NCBI GenBank assembly: GCA_033439795.1
Contig: JAUTDP010000002.1
Span: 2,976,001 to 3,040,000 of the forward strand
Length of the DNA stretch: 64,000 nucleotides
Direction of reading: 5' to 3'
Origin: Sordaria brevicollis
Lineage: Eukaryota > Ascomycota > Sordariomycetes > Sordariales > Sordariaceae
The translations under genes and the position numbers were made by a program. Below, one piece after another: positions 34,374-46,299 of the stretch. The notes below the pieces were generated by a model. That model made no database searches, had not been told where the DNA came from, and saw only the letters and a program-made list of their open reading frames with translations. Each line of letters begins with the position of its first letter. The first letter of the stretch is position 1.

Positions 34374-36416
34374 ATGACTAGGACGCACACGGCATGGAAG
34401 ACGTTGCCAGCGGCGCAAAGGGACCGTTTGGGACGACATAGGGAATGAATACTGTAACCATAATCTTTAATGGTACTTTGGGGGACAAGACGGACATTGG
34501 ACACGATAGCAATGAAAGCCTTGTTCGAAAAGCAAACAAACACGGTCCGATTCGCATATGGCTTGATGTGTATCCCGAGCTGGCCGACTACCTAGGTAAC
34601 CAGCAAGTAACCAGGTCAGCTTGTGACTTCCACTCGACAGGGAGAGCATTGAGCAGTCCAGCCCGTCATGGCGCCCGTCAAGGTGCTCGACGAGGGGTTT
34701 CGACCGCAATTTCCCCGTTCCAGTGTAAGTGGATCGTCAATGGAGCTGTCACCGTAAGAGGTGGAGATGTGGCATGGTTGCGGTGGCTCAGGGGGGAAGC
34801 TGTCGAGCTTGGATCCCAGTCAGTTTCGTCAGATGTCAAGAGTCGACAGTCGCGACGACGTTCAGCTCATGGTATCTTGATGGCGATCTCCAATCACCCC
34901 TTTCCAAAGTGAGGTCATTGCAACTCCTGTACATCAAAGCCAGGAAGCTTCAGGACTGCAGCCCGTGGTCTTTCAAATCATCTCGTCTTGCTGTTCATCC
35001 CAAGTGGCATGGACCCCTGGATTGGAGCTTCGCCTTTTGGCAGAGCATGTGACGTAATCCCTGCATTCGTCCATCGGATCGGACGAAACTTCGAAAGATG
35101 ATGAAGGCAAAGACACAAACAAGAACAAACTGGCAACGTGTCGAGATAGAAAACGGTGGAAAACCAAGAGCTTCGGTTGAATACCTACTCCCAGAGCTTC
35201 TGTGTCGCTCTGTCCTGTTTTGTTCGTTAGATGTCGTTGGTGGCTCGTGGAAGCTCAAGACAGCTTGTCAGCCAGTCATAGGCGCCATGGGAAAAGGGGG
35301 TGACGAGGGGCTTGGGGAGGGGCTGATGAGGGGCAGTGTACGTGTACAAGAATATCGAAGGGTTGTGATGGACAGGAGGGCGTGGAGGGGTTGATCTTGG
35401 CTCATTAGCTAGGAGGTTGAGAAAGCTTGGATGGGCGTCGGTGAATCGCTGCTTGTCATGGATCATTGGACCCTGGAATTCCACGGACGGGACGGTGGTG
35501 GTCGGCTCGTCACAAGCTGGCGGCTGGCAAACCCAGATCCTTGCCCACGGCACTGAGCTACGCAGTACGTTGCCTGCCGGTGTCCATTTAACCCAGCATC
35601 CCATCACGTGAGTGGTGATACTAAGATCGATAAGGATGCGATAAGTGATAAGATAGCGGGAATGAGGGAGAACGTAGAGGTAGGTATGTACCTCGAGCTG
35701 GACTTCGACCCGGGACGTGCAACGCCGACGGTGTCACAGGCCATTCAATCCGATGCTCGAAATCCACAACAAGATATAAAGCCAGACATCCAGAAACTGT
35801 CAAGGAGTGTGTTAATTTGAAGAACAAACGTGACTTTACTGAGTCAAGAAGCATCAAGGCCAGATTCTTATTTATTACCTCATACGCAAGGGCACCCAGT
35901 CGTCCCCAACCGACCTCCCAAGCACTCGTCCTTAGTTCTCATGGAAGTATCGTATCCATCCCTTCCTCAGCAGTCCCTCTATCTTGCTCCTTCCGTGACA
36001 GTCATCTCGTCGTCATGATGGCTTCCGAACGATGCTTTCCAAACGGCAACAGCAGTTTACGAGTGGCAGAGGCTTGGCTCGGGTACCACGAGAAGTTGTG
36101 CCAGTTTAAACTTTTGTGATGATCAATGTCATGTAAGTAGCCGACTTGACGGAAGCGCTCACGAGAAGGCCTGACGGGTCCTCGAACTGTTGGCCGTAGG
36201 GGCGGGACCAGCATCTCAACCCTAGAATGCGACCCTAGAAGCCCAAGCGCTTGTTTGGTTGATTAAAAGCCCAACCAAATGTGTCCTTGGGTCCTTCCAT
36301 CACTTTCAACCGTTCGGGATCCCACACGGAAAATCGGCCCTGCGCTCTTCACTTCTTTTCAACAACAACATTGCACCAGTACGCCAACTCTTTTCAGTTC
36401 AACAGCCCTTTTCGTC
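34374..36416. other. Gene-free stretch between the CVNH and HET-domain genes
   Basis: Only short motif-free frames on both strands. The right end contains the promoter of the HET-domain gene. Confidence 0.4.
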
Positions 36417-38913
36417 ATGAACCATGAGCTGCCTCTAGGCGACTCGATCCTTGCACATTCCTGCGCGTTCTGCCAGCGGTTCGTGATAGACCGCAGTGAG
36501 GAAAATGGAGGACTTTCCGCGACCCGTCGTCAGATGCTGGACCTGTTCCTTTTCCGTGCCGGATTTGAGGGGCCTGACGTGTCTCACCCGGAAGAATACA
36601 AAGAGGATTATTCAAAACTTCGGACGGACCTAGCAAACCCAAATTTCATCTTATTTGACATTGGCCCAAGGGATCTCAAGTCGGTTGCTGCAAGAGACTG
36701 TCTCCTTGCGAGAGACCTTGACCAAGCCATGAATCAAATTCACAATCCTCTTCCTCCAGAGTTGCAGTGGCAGAAATCAATGCTGCTGGGAAGGTTAGAC
36801 GTGGGCTCCATGTCCCCTGAAGCAACAGCTCACCTGTATATCTTGCTCTATGATCCGCGGGTGATCTGTCCAAAACGTTCGCGCCCGGGTAAACCGGTTC
36901 TAGACTACTGGACAAGACCTTGGATCATCAAGAAGTATTATATTGTGGCCGAGGAAGGTGTGTCAAAACCATCGAGTTACCCACCTACGCACTGAAGATG
37001 GACCTAGATGCATACGGTTACTGATCACAGTATGATCCCTTTGATCCTACACAGGCAATGCTGCCTCATCAGTAATCAAAGCTCGCCCTTTCAGATCTTG
37101 GGGGTTCCCACGCCAGCAGACGCTGGATCGTAGCCGTTCCTGGCTATGCTCCTGCATTCGAGGACATGGCGAGACCTTGCATGCTGCTGCTGGCCCATCG
37201 TATAAGCCCAAGCGACTGCTCGCTATCAGCCAAGGTGATCCTCAGAACTGGCACTCAATCTCTGTCGTTATCACAGACAATGATGCTCAGAGTGTTCCAT
37301 ATGCGTGCCTTTCATACAAATGGGGTCGGGACCAAGAACCAGTATTGACCAGCAACATGCTAAGGGGACGCCGCGGGCCTTTACAGTTTCAAGCCGAAGA
37401 CCTGCCAAAAACTATTGCCGACGCCGTGTTTGTCTGCCTGTCACTCAGGATAGGCTACCTGTGGGTGGATGCCTTGTGCATTATCCAAGACGATGCGCAA
37501 GATAAAGCCGAGCAGATTGGAGAGATGCAGCAGATATACAGCCAATCCGCCATTACCATTGTCGCGTCCAGGGCAGATTCTTCAGAAGATGGATTTCTTC
37601 ATCCCCGACTTGATTCTTCTGAAATCGAGGCGTTAGGGGAAACCTGCCGCTTGGCATACCGCAGCGAAAAGGGAGAGACGGGCAGCGTCATCTTACACCT
37701 TCGACCACAAAAAGCGCCGTTGCGGGATCCTTTGCACGAGCGCGGTTGGGCGTATCAGGAGTTCTTGCTTCCGCCTCGCATCATTGATTACGGCCGCATG
37801 CAGACGACGTACAACTGTCGGGAATGCGAGTCGACGATCACAGATGGCGGGATAAGCTCCGCAGATGCCTTGATGCTGTTCATCCGGCGAAAGGGATTCT
37901 ATGAGCTGTTGAAGCAGCACCTCACACGTAGCTCAACCGATGAGGTGAAAAATGGAGGAAGAATAACCAACGAAGTGGGCGTCACGTGCCGTTCGTTGAG
38001 GAAAATAGCAAGCTGGCCTCTGAAAGACTCGTGGCAGTTGTTTGTTGAAGAATGCAGCAAACGGCAACTTTCCGTCCCAGCTGATCGTCTGAACGCCATG
38101 TCCGCCATCGCCAATGTCTTCTCCAAGCTTACTGACGAGAAGGACGAGTATCTTGCCGGCCATTGGCGGTCAAGCTTTCCGGAGTCCTTGATGTGGTTCA
38201 GAAATTGGCGAAAGAACGGACTTGCTTCTGAGGTTGAGTCTCATCATGCGTTTGGGGAGTACTTTGCCCCCTCTTGGTCATGGCCTTCCGTTATGGGAAG
38301 CGTCAAATTCAAGTATCAATATGGTAAGGCCGGCGATGTCGATGTCGATTTCAAGGTTGTCGATTGTCGGGTCCAGGTTACCGATCCCATATCCGCGCCG
38401 TTTGCATCCGTTTCGTCCGGTTGCCTACACCTCAGGGCCAAGACCCTCAGGGGATACGTTAGCTATCGCGCAAAAGAAGAAGCTGAAGTCGTAAGAGAAC
38501 AAGAACGATGTGGCATAAGGATTCCTCTGAGCAATCTTCCCTCACCTTTCAACCGAGATCGGCCCGGAATGGCTAGGTACATCCCCGATAATACTTCTAG
38601 GGCCAAGATGGCAGAGGGGGCTTTGGAGATCTCGTCTAGTCCGGTCTTGCTGGTAGTGGTGACCATGCCTTCCGACTCGTTTCCGAGAACAGAAGGGATG
38701 GTGGTCGAAGAGGTTGGAAACGGGTTATATCGTCGAGTGGGTTGGTTCGAACAGTTGGAATACGTGTATAGTAGGGCTTGGCCAGAGACGAAAGCTTGGG
38801 ACAGTCCAGAGCCAGACGGGCAACGGGGGAGAGCGTTGAACATGGAGCTTGTTGAAAAAACAAGGGAGGCATGGTATAAAATCTTTGAGGTCAGGGAGCT
38901 GAAGATCATCTGA
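36417..38913 (+). CDS. HET-domain protein (heterokaryon incompatibility family)
   Basis: Two exons, 36417-36957 and 37055-38913, join in frame across a 97-bp intron (GTGTGT/CAG), giving 799 residues. The start ATG follows TTTTCGTC. Residues 1-200 are a family-specific N-terminal region containing CAFCQRF. The HET domain follows: YACLSYKWG (about 263-271), LWVDALCIIQDD (about 316-327), MQQIYSQSAITIVAS (about 339-352) and ERGWAYQEFLLPPRII (about 410-425). This is the standard motif order. The C-terminal half has the usual weakly conserved sandwich-like region with WSWPSV and no WD or NACHT repeats. HET domains trigger cell death when incompatible strains fuse or when certain non-self signals are met. 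Which partner it senses is unknown. The frame is intact, with no RIP. Confidence 0.93.
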
Positions 38914-39816
38914 TCTCTCAAGATCCGAAATGGGAGCCATGCGCTGGTGAGATGGCTTTGAGATCTCCAATTCCTGCCTGGAATCCATGCCAAAGGCAAG
39001 TGCGGTGCTAGATCCGAGTTCATTTCGACGTGAAATCGACCTCCTTCTACATTCAGCCCGTTCCTCCTTCTTCCGTGTGGATGGAAGCAGGTGTGAGGTC
39101 CAGACCTGGCAGGAACGCTGCAGCTCGCAGCCGTCGGTCCCGAGGTGCTCCAATTCCCGCTCTCAACACTTTCGACTCGCACTTACCCCACCAAAAACAT
39201 AAAACCATCACGGCCTTTGCGTGGTCCGGTCGGCATTGCACCCCATTGCGGATTGATTTCCAATCCTTCGAGAACGGTTCCATATCCCGAGTGTACCCGG
39301 CAGCATGTAAATTTCATTCTTTGCACTCAAGCATGGGTTTGCCATGGTCTATCGCTGAGTGGCCGTCCCAGGTTTGGCAATGGTCTCGTTATTTTGTAAG
39401 AATTCCCAGTCTTTCGCATCCACTGTTCAATACCAACCCACCATTCTTAATGTACCTTAAATCGAAGGGCTTCTCCGACAGGAAGGTATAAGATTGAATC
39501 CATTCCTAACCCCAGTTTATACTTTTGCACTACAAATTCATTGCGAGAAATGGTTGAAACGAGAAATGGTTGAAAGTTGAAGTAAGGGGGGGGTGAAAAG
39601 GCTATAAAAACAGTTTACAAAATACGAACAAAGTACAGGTAAGAAAAACATCAAAAGAAAAAAAAAGGAAAGAACAAAACACTACAACTCAACCACAAGT
39701 CGTTGAGTGACCCTGGGTACCCATCCAACGTCGAGTTCCATTCACTTGCCCTGTGATGTCCTCATCGTTCTCATCACAACAACAACATCGTCCCCCCACC
39801 AGTCCCTTTCACCAAC
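38914..39816. other. Intergenic stretch between convergent genes
   Basis: Contains a short tandem copy of CGAGAAATGGTTGAA near 39545-39575 and an A-rich tract at 39600-39680. No gene seen; presumably the 3' untranslated regions of both neighbours. Confidence 0.4.
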
Positions 39817-40733
39817 TCAAGGATTCATCCGATTCTCCTGGTAAGTTGACTCTCCCCTCAGCGTATGCTCAATAGTAACATAAAGGTTTCCATTTCCCCA
39901 GGCGTACTCTCCTCCGCCACTTCGTTGTTTCCATGTGCTATTGTCGTCAAATCGTTAGCATAGGTACTCAATCCATTTTCGTCTTAACACCTCCCATCGT
40001 GATGTACCGGGAAGTGCACAGAAGAAGAAAGAAAGGAAACTCACCAATAATCCATAATCTGCCCCGCCGCCCTCGCCACATCTATGCCCGTCACCTTATA
40101 CGTCTGCCCCGTTATGCTCCTCACATTCAGACTCGCCGTGTTGCTCTGCCTCGTGATATCTTTCCCGCCCATCTTATCAATCGTGTACAGCTCCGGGTGA
40201 TACGCCATCGTAGACACCACAGTAAAGGTATCCCAAACCAGCGGCCTTTGGTTCTTGTGCCAGTAGCAGCGTGGGCCTGTCAACGCCCCATCTGCCCTTT
40301 TGGCCATCATCGTAGTATTATACAAAGGTGAGTCCGGATGCCAGGGCGGTAAATCGTCATCCTCCCCATCACCCTCATCGAGACCGGCAGCTCGTCTCTC
40401 GGCCTGGCGAGCCTCGCGCTTGGCGTGCACGCTGGAGTTGTAAGCCCTCATGGCCTCCGTCGGCGTTACGGCGGTCCCTTTTTCCGCGTCTGAGACCCAT
40501 TTGTAGAAGGAAAAGGTGCTGCTGACTCGGTCGCCGTTGTTGCCGCCTGCTACGGGATTGTCGGGGGAAGGGGGGTTAGCCCAGGTGAAGGGCTTCCCGT
40601 TGACCCAATCTTGACGACGAGAGAGAGCAGTGCCGGCTGCGGCGGCGGTCGCTGGTTGGGGGGAGGGGATGGCGGAGACTTGGATGAGGAGGAGGAGGTT
40701 AAGGAGGACGGCGGTGGTGGATGAGCGAAACAT
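39817..40733 (-). CDS. Small secreted protein, unknown function, with dibasic sites
   Basis: Two exons, 40733-40045 and 39937-39817, join across a 107-bp intron (GTGAGT/TAG) to 269 residues. Ending at the first exon's TGA instead would give 230 residues. Residues 1-22 are a signal peptide (FRSSTTAVLLNLLLLIQVSA), then Pro/Ala-rich sequence to LSRR, a likely Kex2 site at about residue 40. Further KR or RR sites follow (HAKREARQAERR, MMAKRADG). The middle is acidic (DEGDGEDDDLPP). The C-terminal half, from GPRCYWHK through the second exon, looks folded: VDTFTVVSTMAYHPELYTIDKMGG-like text and MDYCTWKQRSGGGEYAWGNG. Only two Cys are evident. Family not recognised. A small pyrimidine-rich tract precedes the start. 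Confidence 0.8.
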
Positions 40734-41806
40734 CTTTGGTAGACTGTTGTGATTAGGAAGGAAAGGTGGATTGTTTTTCGATCACCCAAAAGTTGTTGAG
40801 GCTGGGCGATGGAGATGATCGTGCAGCCAGTCCTGGTATCAAAGCGAGCGAGGTTAAGTGCGAAAAAGAGTGGCTGCCCTCAAGGCTTTGCCTGTTTTCG
40901 ATTCTAGTTGTTGCCCGGTTGAACTCTTGTGAGATAGGTATAAAGCAAAACCGAGTGAAGAGGAAGCTTGAGTTCATGGATTCTCAGATCTAGTAATGCG
41001 GGGGGTTTAGGATATAGAAGAACCAAGATTGCCATATATAGACGGGAGCTAATGAAGGTATTTGGCTCTATTCAGAGCCTATTCAGACGTTGTCAACAAA
41101 GGCCTTGTTTGAGAAACTGCTGTCACAACACTTCAAGCCCGCCGCAGCCTTCAAAGAATTCGATGCATCTACATTCTTCGAACAATGGTCGTGAAATTGA
41201 TACCAAGTCTGATCCGACGCTCGTGGCCTTCCGAGTCATTTGACTCCCCAGCATACAGGATGACTGTGGTATTTGAAGGGATGAGGCAAATGACGTTGAC
41301 AAATGAGCTTTCGGTGGGGCGAGTGTGTCTGCGATGGTAGATTATACGGGACGATGCCTAGCTTGAGCCCGTTGTCCAACAGAACGTCTAGAAACTGCAT
41401 ATCACGACTACCTTACTCTACCATAAGAGTGAACGAGTTTCACTGTAACACCAGCCGCGATAAGTGGCGAACGAGTAGCGGGCGCGATAAAGGTTTATTT
41501 AAATGAAAGGGAATAATTATACTAGTTTTCCCGTAGTCTTCTATCTGATCACTCTTCAAACAGTACATACTTAGTAGGGTATCCAGAAATGCCATGCCAT
41601 TATATATCCAAAGGACCGTGTACCGCAGCCCGAGGCTCCGCGGCTCTTCAACTATTATCGTACTATCGTCCACGTCATGCAACTCCATATCTCATAGCCT
41701 CGTTCATCCTTCCCGCTGTCGTACTGATCGTGCGTAGCCACAACCGTCTTTCCTACAAGTTCAAAGGAAGCACCCCATTGCATGCCACCAAGTCCGCATC
41801 ACACTT
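40734..41806. other. Intergenic stretch, 1.1 kb
   Basis: Promoter side of the secreted-protein gene on the left and 3' side of the WD40-like gene on the right. Short frames only; mild AT enrichment around 41480-41600. Confidence 0.4.
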
Positions 41807-43967
41807 TCACCGAATGGGCCTGACATTTAGCTTCTGGCCATTCAGCCCGGCTGCCGCCTCTCTGACTTCATAAACACCACAACCTCCGTCTGAATCTCCC
41901 AGAAACAGGAACCCGCCGTCCGTGGAGAATGACAGCTCGGTAACCTTGCTTAGTGCCTCCAGTTGTTCATAACCCGGCTTTGGTCCGCTTTCCATGATTC
42001 CAGCATCTGGGTCAGGGAAGCGCCACAGTTCTGCTCCGGTCATAGCATCAAGAATCACCAAGCACCCGCGGCCACCCAAGTCAACCCCCGCCGCATCGCA
42101 ATATGCTACGTATCGACAATCAGGACTAACGCATGATATCGCATTGGGAATACGGAAGGTCTTGGTTGAGGACGCTGAAAAGTCCCAAACTAGAACGTGG
42201 CGGTACGGGACAGGCACAGGAGCCAGATTGTATCCATGCCCACCTCGGGCGGCAGGAACAGGTACGGCGCGGTATGAGGCCGGAATCCAGATGGAGACGG
42301 CGACCGAACCATAGGTCGCTAGACCTGATGGCAAGGCAGTGTCAAGTTCTGTATGTGCCCAAGGAGTTACACACTTGTATGGGGTGTGAGACATGGGTTG
42401 TGATTCATCCGCAGGATCACCGACATCCCAGGCTACGAGAAGTGTTTCGCGCTCTGGAGGAGGATGGCCAAGACGTGGTGGTCGTGGGCCAGAGGCGGCC
42501 ACAAGTAGGGGGCCTGTCGCAGAAAAGGCGAGTTCGGGGTACTTGGGAATAACAGGTAGATTTGCTTTGCGAAGCTCAATGGTGCGGCTCTTCTTGAACG
42601 GTTTCTTGCCTTGGGTGACAGAATAAAGGTCGATCGTGTCGGCGTCGCCTGCGTAGGTAACAAGGGGGCTGAAGCCAGCTTCGTAAACACTGGTTCTGAC
42701 AGAGGCCCACCGGTCTGCTTTCTCAATTGTTTGGAGCTTCTTCTTTTTGGCCCAGTCCCATACCTCGAGTGTGTCTCCGAAGCCTGTGGCGATGGCCATC
42801 ATGGTGGCTGGCTCAGAAAGAATCGCATGGCTGCGTACAAAGTATTCGCGTGAACGTGCTTGGGCGGCTGTGTAGCACGAAAACTTGATGGTGCTCTGGA
42901 GGATTCCACTCCCAACGGACCACACCTTGATGATATTATTTCCATGTTTGCTAGCGAGGGTTGCCGAGGTAGTCGAGACGTCGAAATAGAAAACAGTGGG
43001 ATCCTTGGTTGATTTATCGTTCGAAATCATATGTTTCCAGGGCACCAAATCGATGGCGGCGGAACCCGCTCGTGGTCTGGTCTTGAGCTTCGGTCTCTCT
43101 TCGCTCGGCATAGGAAACTGATGCAGAGGAGGCGAAGGGAAGATAGGGCTTGATAGCGGCGGGAGAGCATCGTTCGACATACGATCGGGATTCGAGGAGG
43201 TGGCTTTTGATGATCTGGAAGCCTGGGAAAGGCGAGAGGCCGAGAAGGAGGAGGCGGCATCGGATCCATCGATTGAACCCTGAGAAGAGATGCGGCGTGA
43301 GTTCTTGAGGTTAGGGATCGGTGGAAGAGGTTTGGCTATCGGGGGAGAGGACGGAGGATACAGGCTGTAGCTGGCAGCCGACTGCGAAGGTCTCCTTGTG
43401 TCCGACGATCTCGAGTCTTTCCGGAGTGACGAGGACACGCTGTTGGATGGTGTTCTGACCCCATGAGCCGACCTCGGGACGTAGACGGGATCACTGTAAT
43501 CGGACAATGGCGTCCAATGCTGGCCGAATTCCACCTCCCTGGAGTCGGCAAGGTAGGATGACTGCGACGGCGACGGAGAGAAGCCACCACTGGATGCGAC
43601 CTTGCGTCTTTGGTCCTGCTGTTCACTCCAGAATTCATGCCGTTCATGCCGTTCATGCCGCTCGTGCAGCGCCGGCGAGTCGTGATATCGATTGGGCGAG
43701 TTTAAAGAGCCTCCTGTGCCTATGCGATGCAGATGTTCCCTGTACGAAACAATGCGTGTTAGCCCATGTGCGGTTCCATGTCGTTTGTGACAATCATTCC
43801 CAAACTCCCTGTCCGAGACAACCGGAATGGCCCGCCTATATGATGCCCGAGCCCGTTGTCGATCCAAATTAAACCGAACCGAGGACCACGATGTGTAAAG
43901 AAACAAAATGCTTGACTTACGCCATCTCTTCGATATCGGCAGCGGTAGTGTGGGTGAGGGGATCCAT
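41807..43967 (-). CDS. WD40-like repeat protein
   Basis: Two exons, 43967-43921 and 43739-41807, join across a 181-bp intron (GTAAGT/CAG) to 659 residues. The start is MDPLTHTTAADIEEMA, whereas an open frame reaching further upstream has no in-frame splice. Residues about 20-270 are low-complexity, Ser/Arg/Pro-rich, with a short HERHERHERHE repeat, and probably disordered. From about 300 on the chain reads as a beta-propeller: IIKVWSVGSGIL, FGDTLEVWDWAKKKKLQTI, DTIDLYSVTQGKK, LLVAWDVGDPADES, HVLVWDFSAS, LVILDAMTGAELWRFPD and FLFLGDSDGGCGVYEV. These are WD-type blades with few canonical GH-WD pairs. The probable role is a protein-interaction scaffold. I do not recognise the orthologue. Confidence 0.85.
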
Positions 43968-44798
43968 TGTCGCGTACGCACGTTCTCCTTCTCGGGAAGG
44001 GCGTTGTGGATGAGAGCTTCCAAATTCTATGCGTCGTGTCCTCTGAGGCGTCCCAGTTTGGAGATCAAGGAGGACGATCCAATGCTGTCAAGCTCGCTTG
44101 GTGCGTTTCCGGTGGGTATAACAAAACTGAAGCGGATATCGTGGACTCGGACAGTCGTGTGAGCTGGTAAGACAAAAGCCGTTATGGGGAGAGTCGTGTT
44201 TCCAGTACGACTGCGATGTCCTGGACCAAGGACAACAGTAGACCAAGTCAATTAGACCATGGAAGATGGAAGATGGTTGTCTCAGAGGTAAGAGAAGAGA
44301 AGACAGCTCTGGTGGAGGCGGCAAGGAAGGGTCAAAAGGACGGGACTGGACCTGTGTAAAACTGGACGGTCCGGGGAAGCTGAGGGGGGGAAAGCGGGAA
44401 AGACAAAGAGCAACGGGCCAAGAGGTGTGGTGCGGGCGTGTGGTGCGGGCGTGTGGTCGGCGTGGTAGGGTCGTATCTGGTAGAGCCTTTGGGAGGATGG
44501 AGACGGACGGGGAGTGATGTGCAGGGTTCGAGTTTCTTCCCTTGCTGCATTGCCTTTGCATATGATCAGAGGGATGTTTTAGTGTACCATACATTGATCA
44601 CTGCGCCCCTGCACTCCCAGCACTTTTGTTGCGCCGGGCTGCCTTTTTTCACTTTGCTGTGCTGCACTCTGCAGTGTTCTTCCTGCCTCACATGTGCCTT
44701 CTCTCGGAGAACCAGGTCTCTCGGGTATTCGGTCCAAAACGGTTCAGGTCATTTGCTGGCTAAGATGAAGGCTAGAAAATTGGAAAGTGTAGATGGGG
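43968..44798. other. Gene-free stretch between the WD40-like gene and the MITE
   Basis: Promoter side of the WD40-like gene; strongly purine-biased around 44260-44420 on the plus strand. Overlapping frames without motifs. Confidence 0.4.
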
Positions 44799-45125
44799 CA
44801 GCGCTCCCAACAAATCAAATCCACATGGCAAATATAAACAAATATAAATATAAATCAAATCAAATCGAGGCTCAGATTTGATTTATCGATTTGCCAAGAC
44901 ATTTTCCTTTAGTATAAACCCTATCCGGGAGGTTTACGATATCTTTTTGTTGAAAAATAAACGTCTTCTTCACCAAAAGTTTACCTTTCAGGGCGCCAAG
45001 ACCTTCACAAAGATCCGTAAACAAATATAAATCAAATCAAATCAAATCAAATCGGAGGTCAGATTTGACCCACAAAATCAAATCGGACCCCGAATTTGAT
45101 TTGATTTGATTTGTTGGGAGCGCTG
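44799..45125. mobile_element. Non-autonomous hAT-type MITE with 8-bp target duplication
   Basis: The 327-bp element has perfect 23-bp terminal inverted repeats starting CAGCGCTCCCAAC. The 8-bp direct repeat AGATGGGG flanks it at 44791-44798 and 45126-45133. Inside, AATCAAATC-type subterminal repeats lie near both ends in opposite orientation (about 44815-44880 and 45020-45115). TIRs beginning CAG with 8-bp duplications are the hallmark of the hAT superfamily. No coding capacity. Unlike the large elements, it shows no RIP, as expected for a repeat below the size limit of RIP. Confidence 0.85.
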
Positions 45126-45133
45126 AGATGGGG

Positions 45134-45770
45134 GCATCCAAAGTGGAAAGTCATAAACTACAAAAGTCTAGGAAGACACTAACAGCGTCGCATGGCATTC
45201 CGGGGGGTCCAGGGGGGTCCATCGCCAACCCAGCACTGGAATCCACCCAAATACTGGGGCAGATGGGGCAGATGGGGCATATGAATGGGGCCCCGGGGGG
45301 AAGGCGGGACGAGGTCAAAGCGGAGTGGACACACCATCAAGACCACTCACAACTACAGCTGCTGCAGGTCGTTCTTTCTTGCCCCTGGAGACGATCCAAG
45401 TCTCAAGTTCGGCCTGGCCTCTTTCCTTCCTTCCCAGACTTTTCTTGATACCGAGTGCCACCTCAGAGGTTCAAACCGAATGATTTTCAATAACAGGAAG
45501 GCTCGTTGGTCTCTCATTTGGCCGACAAGGCAACCTCATGTTCCTTAGACGAGGCCAACGGGGTCCAGGGTTGGCGGCTGAAAAGGTCTAAAAGGATGGA
45601 AAAGCCAATGATGTTGCGATTTCGGTTCTCCAGTCGCAGCAGCGTTGCAATGTGCCGGCTCCTCCCCGGGCTGTCTTTCTGTCCATCGGTCCTTTCATCA
45701 ATTCAGTACCTATCTTGACACCTGAGAACTCTACTCTCAAACCCCTCCATCTTCCATCCGTCGTCCTATG
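45134..45770. other. Short gene-free stretch between the MITE and the second transposon
   Basis: Includes G-rich runs (GGCATTCCGGGGGG, GGGGCAGATGGGGCAG) at 45190-45300. No gene seen. Confidence 0.4.
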
Positions 45771-45838
45771 CCCGGGTTTATCTCAGCGCTCAGACCTTCC
45801 TTCCTTGAGCTCTCGTGCACGGACGTTTTACAGCTAAT
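45771..45838 (+). repeat. Left terminal inverted repeat of the second transposon
   Basis: Starts CCCGGGTTTATCTCAGCGCT and continues with CAGACCTTCC, then GCACGGACGTT. It matches the reverse complement of 52385-52449 with mainly transition differences. Confidence 0.8.
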
Positions 45839-46299
45839 ACACATTTTTTATTATTTTATCGATAATTTAATTTTTTATTTCTAATCTGGGTAATATTATA
45901 CACTCCGCTCAAGGAGGTCTGAGTGTAAGATTCGACCAGAACCGTATACGGGTTTTCAAACACACTAAGCAAATTAATGTTAATACTATAATTTAATAAT
46001 AATACGTCGTATTATAATACTTTTAATAGATTTAAAATCGTATAAACTAATTTTATTTAACGGTACTACTTTTAAATTTTTAATATTAACGGCGACCCTA
46101 AAAATAAAGATCCTAAGGAATTACGATTATAATTAACGTATAAAGCGATACCCTTTAAAGGCGATAATTATTATAATTAAATAGCTTTTAATAACCCGGT
46201 ACCCTTAAAACTCCTATAGGATCTCTGCCTATTACTTCCCCTATTTCTATTAATATTCTAATTAATCGAATTCGTAAATTTAATCGAATTCGTAGTAAT

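Noticed and set aside
45880..45980. Less AT-rich patch near the left end of the second transposon, considered as a gene
   Set aside because: Only about 100 bp, no open frame or motif; probably a part of the element edge with weaker RIP.
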